Position numbers and translations under genes: made by a program. Of a DNA stretch of 53,456 nucleotides, positions 1 through 8,367 are shown piece by piece. Position 1 is the stretch's first letter, and each line of letters starts with the position of its first letter. The stretch is from NCBI RefSeq assembly GCF_014652555.1, contig NZ_BMZA01000004.1, positions 181,671 to 235,126 on the forward strand. The letters run 5' to 3'. The notes under the pieces are model-generated. The model ran no database searches. It saw only the letters and a program-made list of their open reading frames with translations, and had not been told where the DNA came from. This stretch comes from Novosphingobium colocasiae (GTDB taxonomy: Bacteria > Pseudomonadota > Alphaproteobacteria > Sphingomonadales > Sphingomonadaceae).

Positions 1-263
1 AGGGGCGCAGCGATCTTAGCCTTCGCGGTTGCGCGCGCATGATCGATCGCATCGGCCAGCACATCGACCTTGAGCACCATCCCGGCCCCGCCGCCCGCCG
101 GCGTGTCATCGACGGTGCGATGCTTGTCCTTCGCGAAATCGCGGATCTGCACCGCATCCAGCGACCAGTCCCCGCGTTCCAGCGCCCTGCCTGCCAGCGA
201 CACGCCGAGCGGCCCGGGGAACATTTCGGGGTAGAGGGTGAGGATGGTGGCGGCGAAGGTCAT
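1..263 (-). CDS. trmD: tRNA (guanine-N1)-methyltransferase TrmD, N-terminal part
   Basis: TrmD transfers a methyl group from S-adenosylmethionine to N1 of G37 in tRNAs with a G at position 36, which prevents +1 frameshifting. The first 87 codons are visible; the C-terminus lies outside the window. The N-terminus reads [17 protein letters not shown] and continues into [20 protein letters not shown], the conserved start of the SPOUT-type TrmD fold with its glycine-rich substrate loop. The ATG overlaps the stop of the upstream membrane-protein gene (ATGA), so translation is probably coupled. It normally follows rimM directly; here three genes intervene. Confidence 0.95.
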   Translation of the reverse strand, partial: MTFAATILTLYPEMFPGPLGVSLAGRALERGDWSLDAVQIRDFAKDKHRTVDDTPAGGGAGMVLKVDVLADAIDHARATAKAKIAAP

Positions 264-625
264 CTTGGGCCTCTTGGAGTCAACCATGAACACGCCAGCC
301 GATGCCCGATGATCGGGCCGACCAAGAGACCAAGTGAGATAAGCCCAATCATGAACGTGTCGATGAACACACCGCCAAGCTCTCCACCACAGCTCAACTC
401 ACCGGGGCCAGATACCCGATAGCATTCGGCTTCCTGCAGGCGCCCCTGCCAGAACGCCCATGCCGGGATCGTTATTAGCATCGCCGGCATCGCAAGCACG
501 AACTGCCAAGGCCTGCGCAACAAACCAACCTTCCACATGATCCAGAGCAACCATGCAACGAGCAGGCTCATCAAGGCGAGGAGGGCTAGAACGAGAGGAA
601 GGATGAAGACGAAGAACAAGATCAC
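260..625 (-). CDS. small multi-pass membrane protein, unknown function
   Basis: This 121-residue protein has long hydrophobic stretches near residues 1-30, 40-60 and 88-108, consistent with three or four membrane helices. It also has two cysteines around residues 68-79 (AECYRV and LSCGGE) that would lie in a loop. The start is GTG, overlapping the vapC stop as GTGA, and its own stop overlaps the trmD start as ATGA. It is therefore embedded in a translationally coupled string between vapC and trmD. I do not recognise the family. It probably entered together with vapBC. Confidence 0.7.
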   Translation of the reverse strand: MILFFVFILPLVLALLALMSLLVAWLLWIMWKVGLLRRPWQFVLAMPAMLITIPAWAFWQGRLQEAECYRVSGPGELSCGGELGGVFIDTFMIGLISLGLLVGPIIGHRLACSWLTPRGPR

Positions 626-996
626 AACGCCCAGTTCTCAATCACCAGTCCAGGCACGTCAGCGAAGTCAGCCTCGTTTTCGGTAACGACGATCAGGCCC
701 AGTGACAGCGCATGAGCGGCGATCAAACGATCATAGCCCGCGCGCTTGAACGGTACCTTGGCATAAGCTTTGGCGGCCGCATCGTCGAACGGGAGCACAG
801 GGATCTCCTCGGCCATCAATGCCAGCACCTCAAGCGGAGGCGGCTTCCCGCGCTCCGAACCATGCAGCACCTCGGCAAAGACAATGGCCGAGGTCACGAT
901 CTCCCCTGCATCGCATTCTGCGGCACGCGCCATGATCCTGTCGTCAGTATCCAGGCCAATCGCGATCAGGACATTGCTGTCGAGAAGGTATTTCAT
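622..996 (-). CDS. vapC: VapC-type PIN-domain ribonuclease toxin
   Basis: PIN-domain toxin of a type II toxin-antitoxin pair, expected to be a Mg-dependent endoribonuclease acting on tRNA or rRNA and held inactive by the preceding antitoxin. The 124-residue product begins MKYLLDSNVLIAI, giving the first acidic residue D6. Further PIN acids are E42 (VFAEVLHG) and D89 (GYDRLIAAHAL), followed by the late strand LIVVTENEADF. The start overlaps the vapB stop (ATGA), the usual TA arrangement. An in-frame start nine codons upstream would run into vapB and is less likely. Confidence 0.9.
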   Translation of the reverse strand: MKYLLDSNVLIAIGLDTDDRIMARAAECDAGEIVTSAIVFAEVLHGSERGKPPPLEVLALMAEEIPVLPFDDAAAKAYAKVPFKRAGYDRLIAAHALSLGLIVVTENEADFADVPGLVIENWAL

Positions 997-1286
997 TCGC
1001 CCGGCAGATGCTTGCCGCGCCAATCCGCATCATCCCAACGCAACGGCCTGGGCTCGAAAATGCGGTCCTCGGACTTGATTGGTTTCAACCCCGAGCCTGC
1101 AGCACATCCGCGCACTTTTTCGATATTGAACTTGCGGTTGGGCTTGGCCTTGGGATGAAAGATCAAATCGCCGTCCTTTTCCTCGACGGTCCACTCGCGA
1201 TCGGGCTCAACGCCCAGTGCCGCTGGAATGCGGATGGCGATCGAGTTTCCTGACTTGAAGCTCTTGGCAGTGAACTCGATACCCAT
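993..1286 (-). CDS. vapB: VapB-type antitoxin with AbrB-like N-terminus
   Basis: Antitoxin partner of the downstream PIN toxin. Residues 1-45 have the swapped-hairpin AbrB/MazE pattern (KSFKSGNSIAIRIPAALG) used for DNA binding. The C-terminal half (residues 50-97) would bind and inhibit the toxin. The ATG at 1286 was chosen because an AGGAG Shine-Dalgarno lies 8 bases upstream; an in-frame start 18 codons earlier would overlap the palindromic operator and rimM. AbrB-type antitoxins repress their own operon by binding palindromes at the promoter, and two such palindromes lie directly upstream. Confidence 0.88.
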   Translation of the reverse strand: MGIEFTAKSFKSGNSIAIRIPAALGVEPDREWTVEEKDGDLIFHPKAKPNRKFNIEKVRGCAAGSGLKPIKSEDRIFEPRPLRWDDADWRGKHLPGE

Positions 1287-1297
1287 CGGCAGCTCCT

Positions 1298-1318
1298 GTA
1301 TATACGCAATGTATATAC
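1298..1318. promoter_or_regulatory. paired palindromic operator of vapBC
   Basis: GTATATAC occurs at 1298-1305 and again at 1311-1318. Each copy is self-palindromic, and the centres are 13 bp apart. The pair lies 12 bases upstream of the vapB start and touches the rimM stop codon. This fits an antitoxin-bound autoregulatory operator; binding is inferred. Confidence 0.7.
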
Positions 1319-1830
1319 TACCCCGCGAAGGCGCTGGCAACGATCAGCCGTTCGGCATCCCACTCCGGCACGGCGGCGGTGTTCATCGGCACCATGAACC
1401 GCTCGCGGCGGCCCTTTTCATCCGGCTCGGCGCGTTCGATCTCCAGCACGTCACCCGCGCCAAAGTTATCGACTGCGATCACCGTGCCGATCGCCAAGCC
1501 TTCGTCAGTGACAACAGCAAGGCCGATCAGATCGGCGTGATAGTATTCGCCTTCGGCCAGCGGCGGCATCGCCGAGCGGGGGACGGTCAGCGCCGTGCCG
1601 CGCAGCTTTTCGGCGGCGGTGCGGTCGGCCACTTCGGTGAAGCGGGCGATGGCACCGCCCTTGCCGTCATCGCGCAGCTTGGCCAGCGTGAGGGTGGAAT
1701 CGTTGAAGGCGCGGTAAGCCTTCAGGGCTTCCACGCCTTCGCCGAACAGTTTGAGGCGCACCTCTCCCGTCACGCCATGCGCGCCGGAAATGGCGGCAAG
1801 CGTAACGGGGCGATCGGATCGCGATGCCAA
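1318..1830 (-). CDS. rimM: ribosome maturation factor RimM
   Basis: RimM assists maturation of the 30S head domain by binding S19 and processing 16S rRNA. The 170-residue product has the N-terminal beta-barrel (VTLAAISGAHGVTGEVRLKLF) and the C-terminal PRC-like barrel (YYHADLIGLAVVTDEG, then DNFGAGDVLEIE), ending in the hydrophobic tail IVASAFAG. The start appears to be TTG, three bases after the rpsP stop, giving tight coupling to rpsP. The GTATATAC operator of the downstream vapBC overlaps its stop. Confidence 0.96.
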   Translation of the reverse strand: MASRSDRPVTLAAISGAHGVTGEVRLKLFGEGVEALKAYRAFNDSTLTLAKLRDDGKGGAIARFTEVADRTAAEKLRGTALTVPRSAMPPLAEGEYYHADLIGLAVVTDEGLAIGTVIAVDNFGAGDVLEIERAEPDEKGRRERFMVPMNTAAVPEWDAERLIVASAFAG

Positions 1831-1833
1831 GGC

Positions 1834-2283
1834 TTAGGCCTCGGTCGATTCCTCGGTGCTTTCTGCAGCCGGAGCTTCCTCGGCAGCGGCTTCGGGGGCC
1901 GGAGCAGCAGCGGCTTCGGCAGCAGCCTTGGCGGCTTCTTCGGCTTCCGCGATCTTGGCGGCCTTGTCCTCGGCGCGTTCCTTGGCCTTCTTGCCCGGCT
2001 CACCCTTGTTCGGGTTCACGGTGGCGGCACGTTCCTTGATCCCGGCCTTGTCGAGCAGGCGGGCGACGCGGTCGGTCGGCTGCGCGCCGACGCCGAGCCA
2101 GTAGCGCACGCGGTCTTCGACCAGGCGAACGCGGTTTTCATCGTCCTTGGCGAGCAGCGGGTTGTACGTGCCAACCTGCTCCAGGAACTTGCCGTCGCGC
2201 GGCGACAGCGCGTTGGAGACGACGATCTTGTAGTAGGGGCGCTTCTTGGCACCGCCGCGGGACAGACGAATGGAAACGGCCAT
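1834..2283 (-). CDS. rpsP: 30S ribosomal protein S16
   Basis: Structural protein of the small subunit. The N-terminal 85 residues are typical S16 ([20 protein letters not shown], then [11 protein letters not shown] and [18 protein letters not shown]). Beyond that the protein carries about 60 extra residues of Lys, Ala and Glu, rich in EEA/AEA runs. Such a tail is common in sphingomonads and related alphaproteobacteria but absent from E. coli S16 (82 residues). It is the first gene of the rpsP-rimM unit downstream of ffh. Confidence 0.97.
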   Translation of the reverse strand: MAVSIRLSRGGAKKRPYYKIVVSNALSPRDGKFLEQVGTYNPLLAKDDENRVRLVEDRVRYWLGVGAQPTDRVARLLDKAGIKERAATVNPNKGEPGKKAKERAEDKAAKIAEAEEAAKAAAEAAAAPAPEAAAEEAPAAESTEESTEA

Positions 2284-2319
2284 GTGACTTACCTTTCTTT
2301 CAAATTCAGTATGATAAAG

Positions 2320-3774
2320 TTATTTCTTCAAAAACTTGCTGAGATCGGCACCGCCGCCGCCGAGCCCGGGAAAGCCACCCGCACCCGGGCCAAGCCCCGA
2401 GCCGCCAAGGCCCGGCATGGCGGCGTCGAGGCCGCCCTTGCCGAACATGGCGGCGAGGCCCTTGAGGCCGCCCATCTTCTTGATCTGCTTCATCGCCTTG
2501 GCCATCTCCAGGTGCATTTTCAGCAGCTTGTTGACGTCCTGCACTTGCGTGCCCGATCCATTGGCGACGCGGATCTTGCGTTTGGCGTTCAATAGCGCCG
2601 GGTTAGCGCGCTCTTTAGGGGTCATCGAACCGATGATCGCGTCCATGCGCAGCAGCACCTTGTCGTCCATGCCGGACTGGGCCATCGCCGCCTTGGCCTT
2701 CTTCATGCCGGGCATCATGCCCGCCAGCATGCCGAGCCCGCCCATGTTCTGCATCTGGCGCAACTGGGTGCGCAGGTCGTTCATGTCGAACTTGCCCTGC
2801 TCCATGCGCTTGGCGAGCGCCTCGGCCTCTTCGATCTTGACGCTCTCGGCCGCCTTCTCGACGATCGAGACGATATCGCCCATGCCGAGGATGCGGTTGG
2901 CGACGCGGCTGGGGTGGAACACCTCCAGCGCATCCATCTTCTCACCGGTGCCGGCGAACTTGATGGGCTTGCCGGTGACCGCGCGCATCGACAGCGCCGC
3001 ACCGCCGCGCGCATCGCCGTCCATGCGGGTGAGGATGACACCGCTGAGATCGACCTGGCCCGAAAAGCTCTGCGCGACGTTCACCGCGTCCTGGCCGGAC
3101 AGCGAATCGACCACCAGCAGCGTTTCGCGCGGGGTCGAGATCGCGGCCACGGCCTTCATCTCGTCCATCAACTGCTGATCGACGTGGAGCCGGCCGGCGG
3201 TATCGAGCAGCAGCACATCGACTGCCTGCAGTTTTGCCGCCTGCATGGCGCGGGTGGCGATTTCGGTGGGCTGCTGGCCGGGGATGATCGGCAGGGTGCC
3301 GACGCCGACTTGCTCGCCCAGCACCTTCAACTGTTCCTGCGCCGCCGGGCGGTTGACGTCGAGCGAGGCCAGCAGGACTTTCTTGCCCTGCTTGTCCTTC
3401 AGCATCTTGCCGAGCTTGGCGGTGCTGGTGGTCTTGCCCGAGCCTTGCAGGCCGACCATCATGATGACCACCGGCGGTGCGGCGTTGAGATCGAGTTCGG
3501 CGGTGGTCTCGCCGCCCAGCGTCTCGATCAGGGCATCGTTGACGATCTTGACGACCTGCTGGCCCGGCGTGACCGAGCGCAGGACGTCATGGCCGATCGC
3601 CTTTTCGGTAACCTGATCGATGAAGCGCCGGACGACGGGCAGGGCGACATCCGCCTCCAGCAGGGCGATGCGCACTTCGCGCATGGCATCGCGGACGTCC
3701 TGCTCCTTGAGCGCGCCACGGCCGCGCAGCTTGTCGAAGACGCCGCCAAGACGATCCGAAAGACTGTCGAACAT
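2320..3774 (-). CDS. ffh: signal recognition particle GTPase Ffh (SRP54)
   Basis: Ffh binds signal sequences and, with 4.5S RNA and FtsY, targets nascent membrane proteins to the translocon. The 484-residue product shows the N domain, the G domain with P-loop GLQGSGKTTSTAKLG (about residue 108) plus DTAGRLHVD and TRMDGDARGGAAL, and a methionine-rich M domain (MGGLGMLAGMMPGMKKAK, later MHLEMAKAMKQIKKMGG). A Gly-rich tail ends LSKFLKK. The ATG at 3774 has GGAG nine bases upstream; a longer frame begins 11 codons earlier without support. Confidence 0.97.
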   Translation of the reverse strand: MFDSLSDRLGGVFDKLRGRGALKEQDVRDAMREVRIALLEADVALPVVRRFIDQVTEKAIGHDVLRSVTPGQQVVKIVNDALIETLGGETTAELDLNAAPPVVIMMVGLQGSGKTTSTAKLGKMLKDKQGKKVLLASLDVNRPAAQEQLKVLGEQVGVGTLPIIPGQQPTEIATRAMQAAKLQAVDVLLLDTAGRLHVDQQLMDEMKAVAAISTPRETLLVVDSLSGQDAVNVAQSFSGQVDLSGVILTRMDGDARGGAALSMRAVTGKPIKFAGTGEKMDALEVFHPSRVANRILGMGDIVSIVEKAAESVKIEEAEALAKRMEQGKFDMNDLRTQLRQMQNMGGLGMLAGMMPGMKKAKAAMAQSGMDDKVLLRMDAIIGSMTPKERANPALLNAKRKIRVANGSGTQVQDVNKLLKMHLEMAKAMKQIKKMGGLKGLAAMFGKGGLDAAMPGLGGSGLGPGAGGFPGLGGGGADLSKFLKK

Positions 3775-3822
3775 TGACCAACTCCAGTTGCGACGTACAC
3801 CGGACACGATACCCGTAACGCC

Positions 3823-3910
3823 AAAAACGCCGGTGGGCGAAACCTCGCCGACCAGCGCTTGCGGGACATTACGCGAAAAACGCCGGCGGACGAAACCTCG
3901 TCAACCAGCG
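3823..3910. repeat. two tandem copies of a 35-bp intergenic repeat
   Basis: Bases 3823-3857 and 3876-3910 match at 31 of 35 positions, starting AAAAACGCCGG and ending ACCAGCG. The period is 53 bp, which is not a multiple of three, so this is not a coding repeat. A shorter remnant (CACGCGAAACC) follows at about 3921. It lies between ffh and tRNA-Ala. The function is unknown; it may be a dispersed intergenic element. Confidence 0.7.
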
Positions 3911-3943
3911 TATCGCGCGTCACGCGAAACCTATGTGTCGAAA

Positions 3944-4019
<76 letters not shown>

Positions 4020-4165
4020 GTCCATTTCAGCCGAAACGAGCCTGGGCGGTTCGTTTCGTCCCTCACTTGCGCTTGGGAGGTCGCCCTCTAGGGGGGTGCT
4101 CCCGGCTTGGCAAGAGGGTTTTTGGAGTGCCGGAATTTTTCACCGGCGCTCCTTTTCAAGTCGCC

Positions 4166-4486
4166 TTACGTGTCGATTTCCTCGCCGTCGTCACCGCCGC
4201 CGATACCTAGGTCGTCGTCGCCGCCGAGGTCCACGTCGTTGTCGGGCGAATCGCCGTCTTCATCAATGTCCAGATCCTCATCGGCGAGGTCCAGGTCCTC
4301 GTTCTCGACGACTTCCTTCTTCTGCACTTCCTCGAACGGAATCGGCTGCTTCGACTTGAGCACCGGTTCCGGATTCCAGGTATTGCCGCATTCGATGCAG
4401 GTCACCGGGTCATCCTTGCCCAGATCGTAGAAGCGGGTGCCGCATTTCGGGCAGCCGTGCTTGGCACCCCACTCAGGCTTGGCCAT
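4166..4486 (-). CDS. FYDLN-type zinc-ribbon acidic protein (TIGR02300-like)
   Basis: A 106-residue protein with an N-terminal zinc ribbon ([11 protein letters not shown], then [10 protein letters not shown]; four cysteines in CxxC pairs) and a long acidic tail of Asp, Glu and Gly (residues 60-106). This matches the alphaproteobacterial FYDLN acid family, whose function is unknown. The ATG at 4486 has GAGG about 10 bases upstream. The same frame stays open far upstream, antisense to aroA, but this extension is not coding-like. It is divergent from aroA. Confidence 0.9.
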   Translation of the reverse strand: MAKPEWGAKHGCPKCGTRFYDLGKDDPVTCIECGNTWNPEPVLKSKQPIPFEEVQKKEVVENEDLDLADEDLDIDEDGDSPDNDVDLGGDDDLGIGGGDDGEEIDT

Positions 4487-4708
4487 GAAACGTCCTCGTC
4501 TGTTCCGCTCCCGCCAGAAGCCGGGGAGCGCGAAAAAATCCGTGTATTGATGGGTAGGCACGGACGCGAAATCAAGCTTGGGCTTGTCCGCGTTCGGCCA
4601 CATCAGGGCGCGCGCCTTGCCATAGCCTGCCCGCGCTGTCAAAAGCCGCCCCGATTTTCCAGTATTATTCGCCGAAAGCCTGATCTCTTGAGCCACGATA
4701 CCAGCGCC

Positions 4709-6040
4709 ATGCGCCCGCGCCGCTTCCTGCCCAACGGGCCGCTTCGCGGACGGATCCGTGTCCCGGGCGACAAGTCGATCAGCCATCGCTCGATCATGCT
4801 GGGGGCGCTCGCGGTCGGTGAAACGAAGGTGACCGGGCTGCTGGAGGGCGAAGACGTGCTGGCCACCGCCGCCGCCATGCGGGCGATGGGGGCCACGGTC
4901 GAACGCACGGGCGAGGGGGCGTGGTCGGTCCACGGTGTCGGCGTCGGCGCGCTGCTGCAACCGCAGGCACCGCTCGACATGGGCAACTCGGGCACCTCTA
5001 CGCGGTTGCTGATGGGGCTTGTCGCCAGTCACCCGATCACCGCCACCTTCGTCGGCGATGCCTCGCTGTCCAAGCGGCCGATGGGCCGGGTCATCACCCC
5101 GCTCAGCCAGATGGGCGCGCGGATCGAGGCGAGCGTGAGCGACCAGGGCGGCGGACGGTTGCCGCTGATCCTCAAGGGCGCGTTCCCGGCGGTGCCGATC
5201 GCCTATCGCCTGCCGGTCGCTTCGGCACAGGTGAAGAGCGCGGTGCTGCTGGCCGGGCTCAATACGCCGGGCATCACCACGGTGATCGAACCGGTGCCCA
5301 CTCGCGATCATTCGGAACGCATGCTCAAGGGGTTCGGCGCGGAGCTGGATGTCGAGACCGATCAGGACGGCACCCGCATTATCACCATCCGCGGCGAGGC
5401 GGAGCTGAAGCCGCAGACCATCGACGTGCCCGGCGATCCGTCCTCCGCCGCGTTCTTCATCGTCGCCGCGCTGGTGGTCGAAGGCAGCGAAGTGCTGATC
5501 GAGAATGTCGGCATGAACGCCACCCGCGCCGGCATCGTCACCGTGCTGCGCCAGATGGGCGGGCATATCGAGGAACTGAACCCGCGCGAAGTGGGCGGCG
5601 AACCGGTGGCGGACCTGCTGGTGAAGCATTCGCCGCTGACCGGCGTGACCGTCGATCCCGCGATCGTGCCGAGCATGGTCGATGAATTCCCGGTGCTGTT
5701 CGTCGCCGCGGCGCTGGCCGAAGGACGCACGGTGACGACCGGGCTGGAGGAACTGCGCGTCAAGGAATCCGATCGCCTGGCGGTGATGGCGCAGGCGCTG
5801 ACACTGGCAGGCGCGCGGGTGGAGGAAACCGAGGACGGCCTCATCATCGACGGCACCGGCGGCGCGCCTTTGGCGGGCGGGGCCGAACAGCCCGTCGCCA
5901 CCCACCTCGACCACCGCATCGCCATGGCCATGGCGGTGGCCGGCATCGCCAGTTGCAACGGGGTGGAAGTGGACGATACCCGCCCGATCGCCACCAGCTT
6001 CCCGACCTTCGAAGCAATGCTGGACGGCCTGTGCGGGTAA
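4709..6040 (+). CDS. aroA: 3-phosphoshikimate 1-carboxyvinyltransferase (EPSP synthase)
   Basis: This enzyme joins phosphoenolpyruvate to shikimate-3-phosphate in the shikimate pathway, making the precursor of chorismate and aromatic amino acids. The 443-residue product has PGDKSISHR (about residues 14-22), [13 protein letters not shown] in the PEP site, [11 protein letters not shown], and LKESDRL near the C-terminus. The PEP-site glycine of NSGT is present, which is associated with the usual glyphosate-sensitive form. The start at 4709 aligns with the family N-terminus; the frame is open upstream. The end overlaps the next small membrane gene. Confidence 0.96.
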   Translation: MRPRRFLPNGPLRGRIRVPGDKSISHRSIMLGALAVGETKVTGLLEGEDVLATAAAMRAMGATVERTGEGAWSVHGVGVGALLQPQAPLDMGNSGTSTRLLMGLVASHPITATFVGDASLSKRPMGRVITPLSQMGARIEASVSDQGGGRLPLILKGAFPAVPIAYRLPVASAQVKSAVLLAGLNTPGITTVIEPVPTRDHSERMLKGFGAELDVETDQDGTRIITIRGEAELKPQTIDVPGDPSSAAFFIVAALVVEGSEVLIENVGMNATRAGIVTVLRQMGGHIEELNPREVGGEPVADLLVKHSPLTGVTVDPAIVPSMVDEFPVLFVAAALAEGRTVTTGLEELRVKESDRLAVMAQALTLAGARVEETEDGLIIDGTGGAPLAGGAEQPVATHLDHRIAMAMAVAGIASCNGVEVDDTRPIATSFPTFEAMLDGLCG

Positions 6041-6294
6041 CCGATTGGCTATCGGCCGACGCCGCCAACGCCATCGGCTTCGCCGGCATGGCCTGCATCA
6101 TATTCGCTTATGCCTATGCCACCGGGCGTAGCCGCCCGAACCCGTTCGTCCAGCACGGCGTCAACCTTGCGGGCGCGCTGCTGCTGACCGTATCGCTGCT
6201 GGTCAACCTCAACCCGCCCTCGCTGGTGCTCGAAGCGTTCTGGGCCGCGATTGCCGTGTGGGGCCTGGCGAAAGCCTTTCGCGGCCGGGGCTGA
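6031..6294 (+). CDS. small membrane protein of the CBU_0592 type
   Basis: An 87-residue protein with three predicted membrane helices (about residues 12-30, 42-58 and 64-82). It has the pattern [10 protein letters not shown], then [19 protein letters not shown] and [16 protein letters not shown], which resembles the family named after Coxiella CBU_0592. The function is unknown. The GTG at 6031 overlaps the last ten bases of aroA, suggesting translational coupling; no ATG is available upstream of the first helix. Confidence 0.75.
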   Translation: MRVTDWLSADAANAIGFAGMACIIFAYAYATGRSRPNPFVQHGVNLAGALLLTVSLLVNLNPPSLVLEAFWAAIAVWGLAKAFRGRG

Positions 6295-6371
6295 GGGCGA
6301 CAGGCAGTCGAGGCCGGCGCGACGTGGCCGAGATGAACGGAACGTGTGACGTTGATTAAAAGCTCGACGCG

Positions 6372-7214
6372 CTAACGCGGTGAAAGCTGGACCAGCGCCA
6401 TCGGCGCAACCTGGGTGCGCGGATTGATCGTCCAGGCCAGCGCCTTGCCGGTCGTTTCGGCCACCGGTCCCTCGTCGGTGTTGTTCGCCAGGATTTGCCC
6501 GTCGGTGCGGATGATGAAAGTGCCGTCGATCGGGTTGGGCTTTCCGCCATCGTCGCCGGCGGTCATCCCGCCAAGGCCGCCCATCAGCCCTGCCGCGCCG
6601 CTGCCGCCGCCGGCAGGGCCGAACCCCGGCGCATCGATCCGCACGCTGCCATCATCGCGCAGGGCGATCTGGACGAAGGCGTTGGCCATGGGGAAGCGCT
6701 CCACCGTCGGAAAGGTGAAATCGTGATCGAGCCGGCCTGACAGGACATAGTCCACCGCGAACCGTCCGGCCCCCAGATAGGTCACCTTGTTCCACCCGGC
6801 CTGGCGCTGGAGCCGGGCGGCGATCTCCTGCGCGGCGGCCGGGTTGCCGGGATCGATGCCACCGAACAGGTACTGCGCCGCCTGCGCATCGCTCTTGCGC
6901 TTGGCGGCCTGCTGCGCTTCCCAGGCCTTTTGCTGTTCGGCCAGCTCGTCCTGGTGGCAAGGGCGCTCGTCGAAAGTGTCGTCGGCGTGGCATGCCTCGG
7001 GCGTAAAGCGCGCCTTCTTTTCCGCTTCGATCAGCGGCAGCATGTAGATTTCGCCGCTGTAGCGGAACGTGAAGCTGCGATCCTTGCCGATGTCGAGGCT
7101 GGAGGTGAACTTGCCCGGCGCGAACAGGCACGCCGCCAGCAGCAGGGTGAGGGCCCCGATCCCGAGCGCCGCGACCAGCCGCCGCCAGCCTGCCTGTCCG
7201 ATACGCCTTGCCAT
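6372..7214 (-). CDS. predicted outer- or inner-membrane lipoprotein, unknown function
   Basis: A 280-residue protein whose N-terminus has an Arg-rich start, a hydrophobic core and the lipobox LLAAC, so it should be lipidated on that cysteine and exported by Sec. The mature part has a charged coiled-coil-like stretch (residues 85-115, Gln/Ala/Lys rich), a Gly/Met-rich loop near residue 205, and a beta-rich end. The ATG at 7214 places the lipobox at a normal distance; a start 15 codons upstream would give an overlong leader. It follows rlmB on the same strand by about 40 bases. Confidence 0.75.
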   Translation of the reverse strand: MARRIGQAGWRRLVAALGIGALTLLLAACLFAPGKFTSSLDIGKDRSFTFRYSGEIYMLPLIEAEKKARFTPEACHADDTFDERPCHQDELAEQQKAWEAQQAAKRKSDAQAAQYLFGGIDPGNPAAAQEIAARLQRQAGWNKVTYLGAGRFAVDYVLSGRLDHDFTFPTVERFPMANAFVQIALRDDGSVRIDAPGFGPAGGGSGAAGLMGGLGGMTAGDDGGKPNPIDGTFIIRTDGQILANNTDEGPVAETTGKALAWTINPRTQVAPMALVQLSPR

Positions 7215-7255
7215 TGCCCGGGTCCCCCATGTCGCCATCGACGGTGCCCGGCCGG

Positions 7256-8104
7256 TCACTCCGATCGGGTCGCCACCGCATATAGCGCAATTGCGCCGGC
7301 GTTGCTCACATTCAGGCTTTCCATGTCCGCGCTGATCGGCAGGCGGGCAATCGCATCGCAGTGCTGGGTGATGTTGTGGCGCATGCCGTCGCCTTCCGCG
7401 CCCAGCACCAGCGCCACCGGCCCGGCGGGCAGCGCCTCGCCCAGCGTGGCCTCGGCCTCGCCGTCAAGGCCGATGCGCCAGTATCCGGCCTCGGCGATCT
7501 CCTCCAGCGCGCGGGCGAGGTTGACCACCCGCACCCACGGCAGCACTTCCAGCGCGCCCGAGGCGGACTTGGCGAGCACGCCCGATTCGGGCGGGGCATG
7601 GCGATCCTGGGTGACGATGGCGCAGGCGTTGAACGCCGCCGCCGAGCGCATGATCGCGCCGACATTGTGCGGATCGGTAACCTGATCGAGCACGACCACC
7701 GGGCGTTCGGGATCGCCCTGCAACACATCGTCGAGGAAGATGTCATCGAGCGGCGCGCACTCCAGCACCAGCCCCTGATGCGGCGCGTCGCGGGCGACCA
7801 GGCGGGCAAGGTCGGCGGGCTGGGCCCATTCGACCGGGAAGTCGCTCGGCAATTCGCCATCGAGCGAGGCCACGCCTTCGCGGGTCGCCCAGAGCTTGCG
7901 GTGCTGGCGGTCGGGGTTCTTCAGCGCCGCCTCTACCGCGTGGCGGCCCCACAGGCGCACCATGCCGGTGCCGGCGCGTCCGCTGCCCCGGCCGTTCTTC
8001 ATCCGCCCGGCGCGGCCGCGCAGCGGCCTGGCCGACCGGCCGCCTTGGGCGTCCTCGCCCGCGTCCCCGCCGCGGGGGCCATGATGGGAGCCGCGCTTGC
8101 TCAT
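7256..8104 (-). CDS. rlmB: 23S rRNA (guanosine-2'-O)-methyltransferase RlmB, SpoU/TrmH family
   Basis: A SPOUT methyltransferase expected to methylate the 2'-O of a guanosine (G2251 in E. coli) in the peptidyl-transferase centre. The 282-residue product has the substrate-binding domain at about residues 45-115 and the SpoU motifs NVGAIMRSAAAF, LVLGAEGDGM and MESLNVSNAGAIALY. The N-terminus is basic and Gly/Arg rich. The ATG at 8104 has a GAGGAA ribosome site eight bases upstream; longer in-frame starts are unsupported. It could be another SpoU rRNA or tRNA methylase, but the length and motifs fit RlmB best. Confidence 0.9.
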   Translation of the reverse strand: MSKRGSHHGPRGGDAGEDAQGGRSARPLRGRAGRMKNGRGSGRAGTGMVRLWGRHAVEAALKNPDRQHRKLWATREGVASLDGELPSDFPVEWAQPADLARLVARDAPHQGLVLECAPLDDIFLDDVLQGDPERPVVVLDQVTDPHNVGAIMRSAAAFNACAIVTQDRHAPPESGVLAKSASGALEVLPWVRVVNLARALEEIAEAGYWRIGLDGEAEATLGEALPAGPVALVLGAEGDGMRHNITQHCDAIARLPISADMESLNVSNAGAIALYAVATRSE

Positions 8105-8258
8105 CGACAAATTCCTCGAATCTTCAAAAACTGATCCGCTCCTGCCAGCCACCCCATTGACAGGCAAGGCTCGCTTGGGCAAAGGCGCGCTCCTCGGCAA
8201 GACGGTCGCCTCGGCGGCCATCGACGGCGGCGAAAATCCGCCACGCACGAACCGGTGT

Positions 8259-8344
8259 GGACAGGTGGCCGAGTGGTTAAAGGCAGCAGACTGTAAATCT
8301 GCCCGCGCAAGCGTACGCTAGTTCGAATCTAGCCCTGTCCACCA
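8259..8344 (+). tRNA. tRNA-Tyr (anticodon GTA), prophage target
   Basis: An 86-base class II tRNA with acceptor GGACAGG/CCTGTCC, anticodon stem GCAGA/TCTGC, loop CTGTAAA (anticodon GTA), an extended variable arm and encoded CCA. Its 3' end from 8329 onward is repeated at 49280, so the integrated phage restored a complete tRNA gene. Confidence 0.97.
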
Positions 8345-8347
8345 CCG
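8329..8347 (+). repeat. attL core of the prophage
   Basis: The 19 bases CTAGCCCTGTCCACCACCG recur exactly at 49280-49298. The repeat covers the end of the T arm, the acceptor strand and the CCA of tRNA-Tyr, plus three bases beyond. Confidence 0.92.
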
Positions 8348-8367
8348 AGCGCCGTTAGGCGGCAGAT

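Noticed and set aside
1228..2595. 455-codon plus-strand frame across rimM, rpsP and ffh
   Set aside because: Antisense shadow of three clear core genes; low-complexity Gly/Arg/Ser text with no domain.
4487..5914. Long upstream extension of the FYDLN-protein frame, antisense to aroA
   Set aside because: aroA is unmistakable on the other strand, and a good ribosome site fixes the real start at 4486.
8157..8185. TTGACA at 8157-8162 as promoter of tRNA-Tyr
   Set aside because: No acceptable -10 box at 16-18 bases distance; left uncalled.
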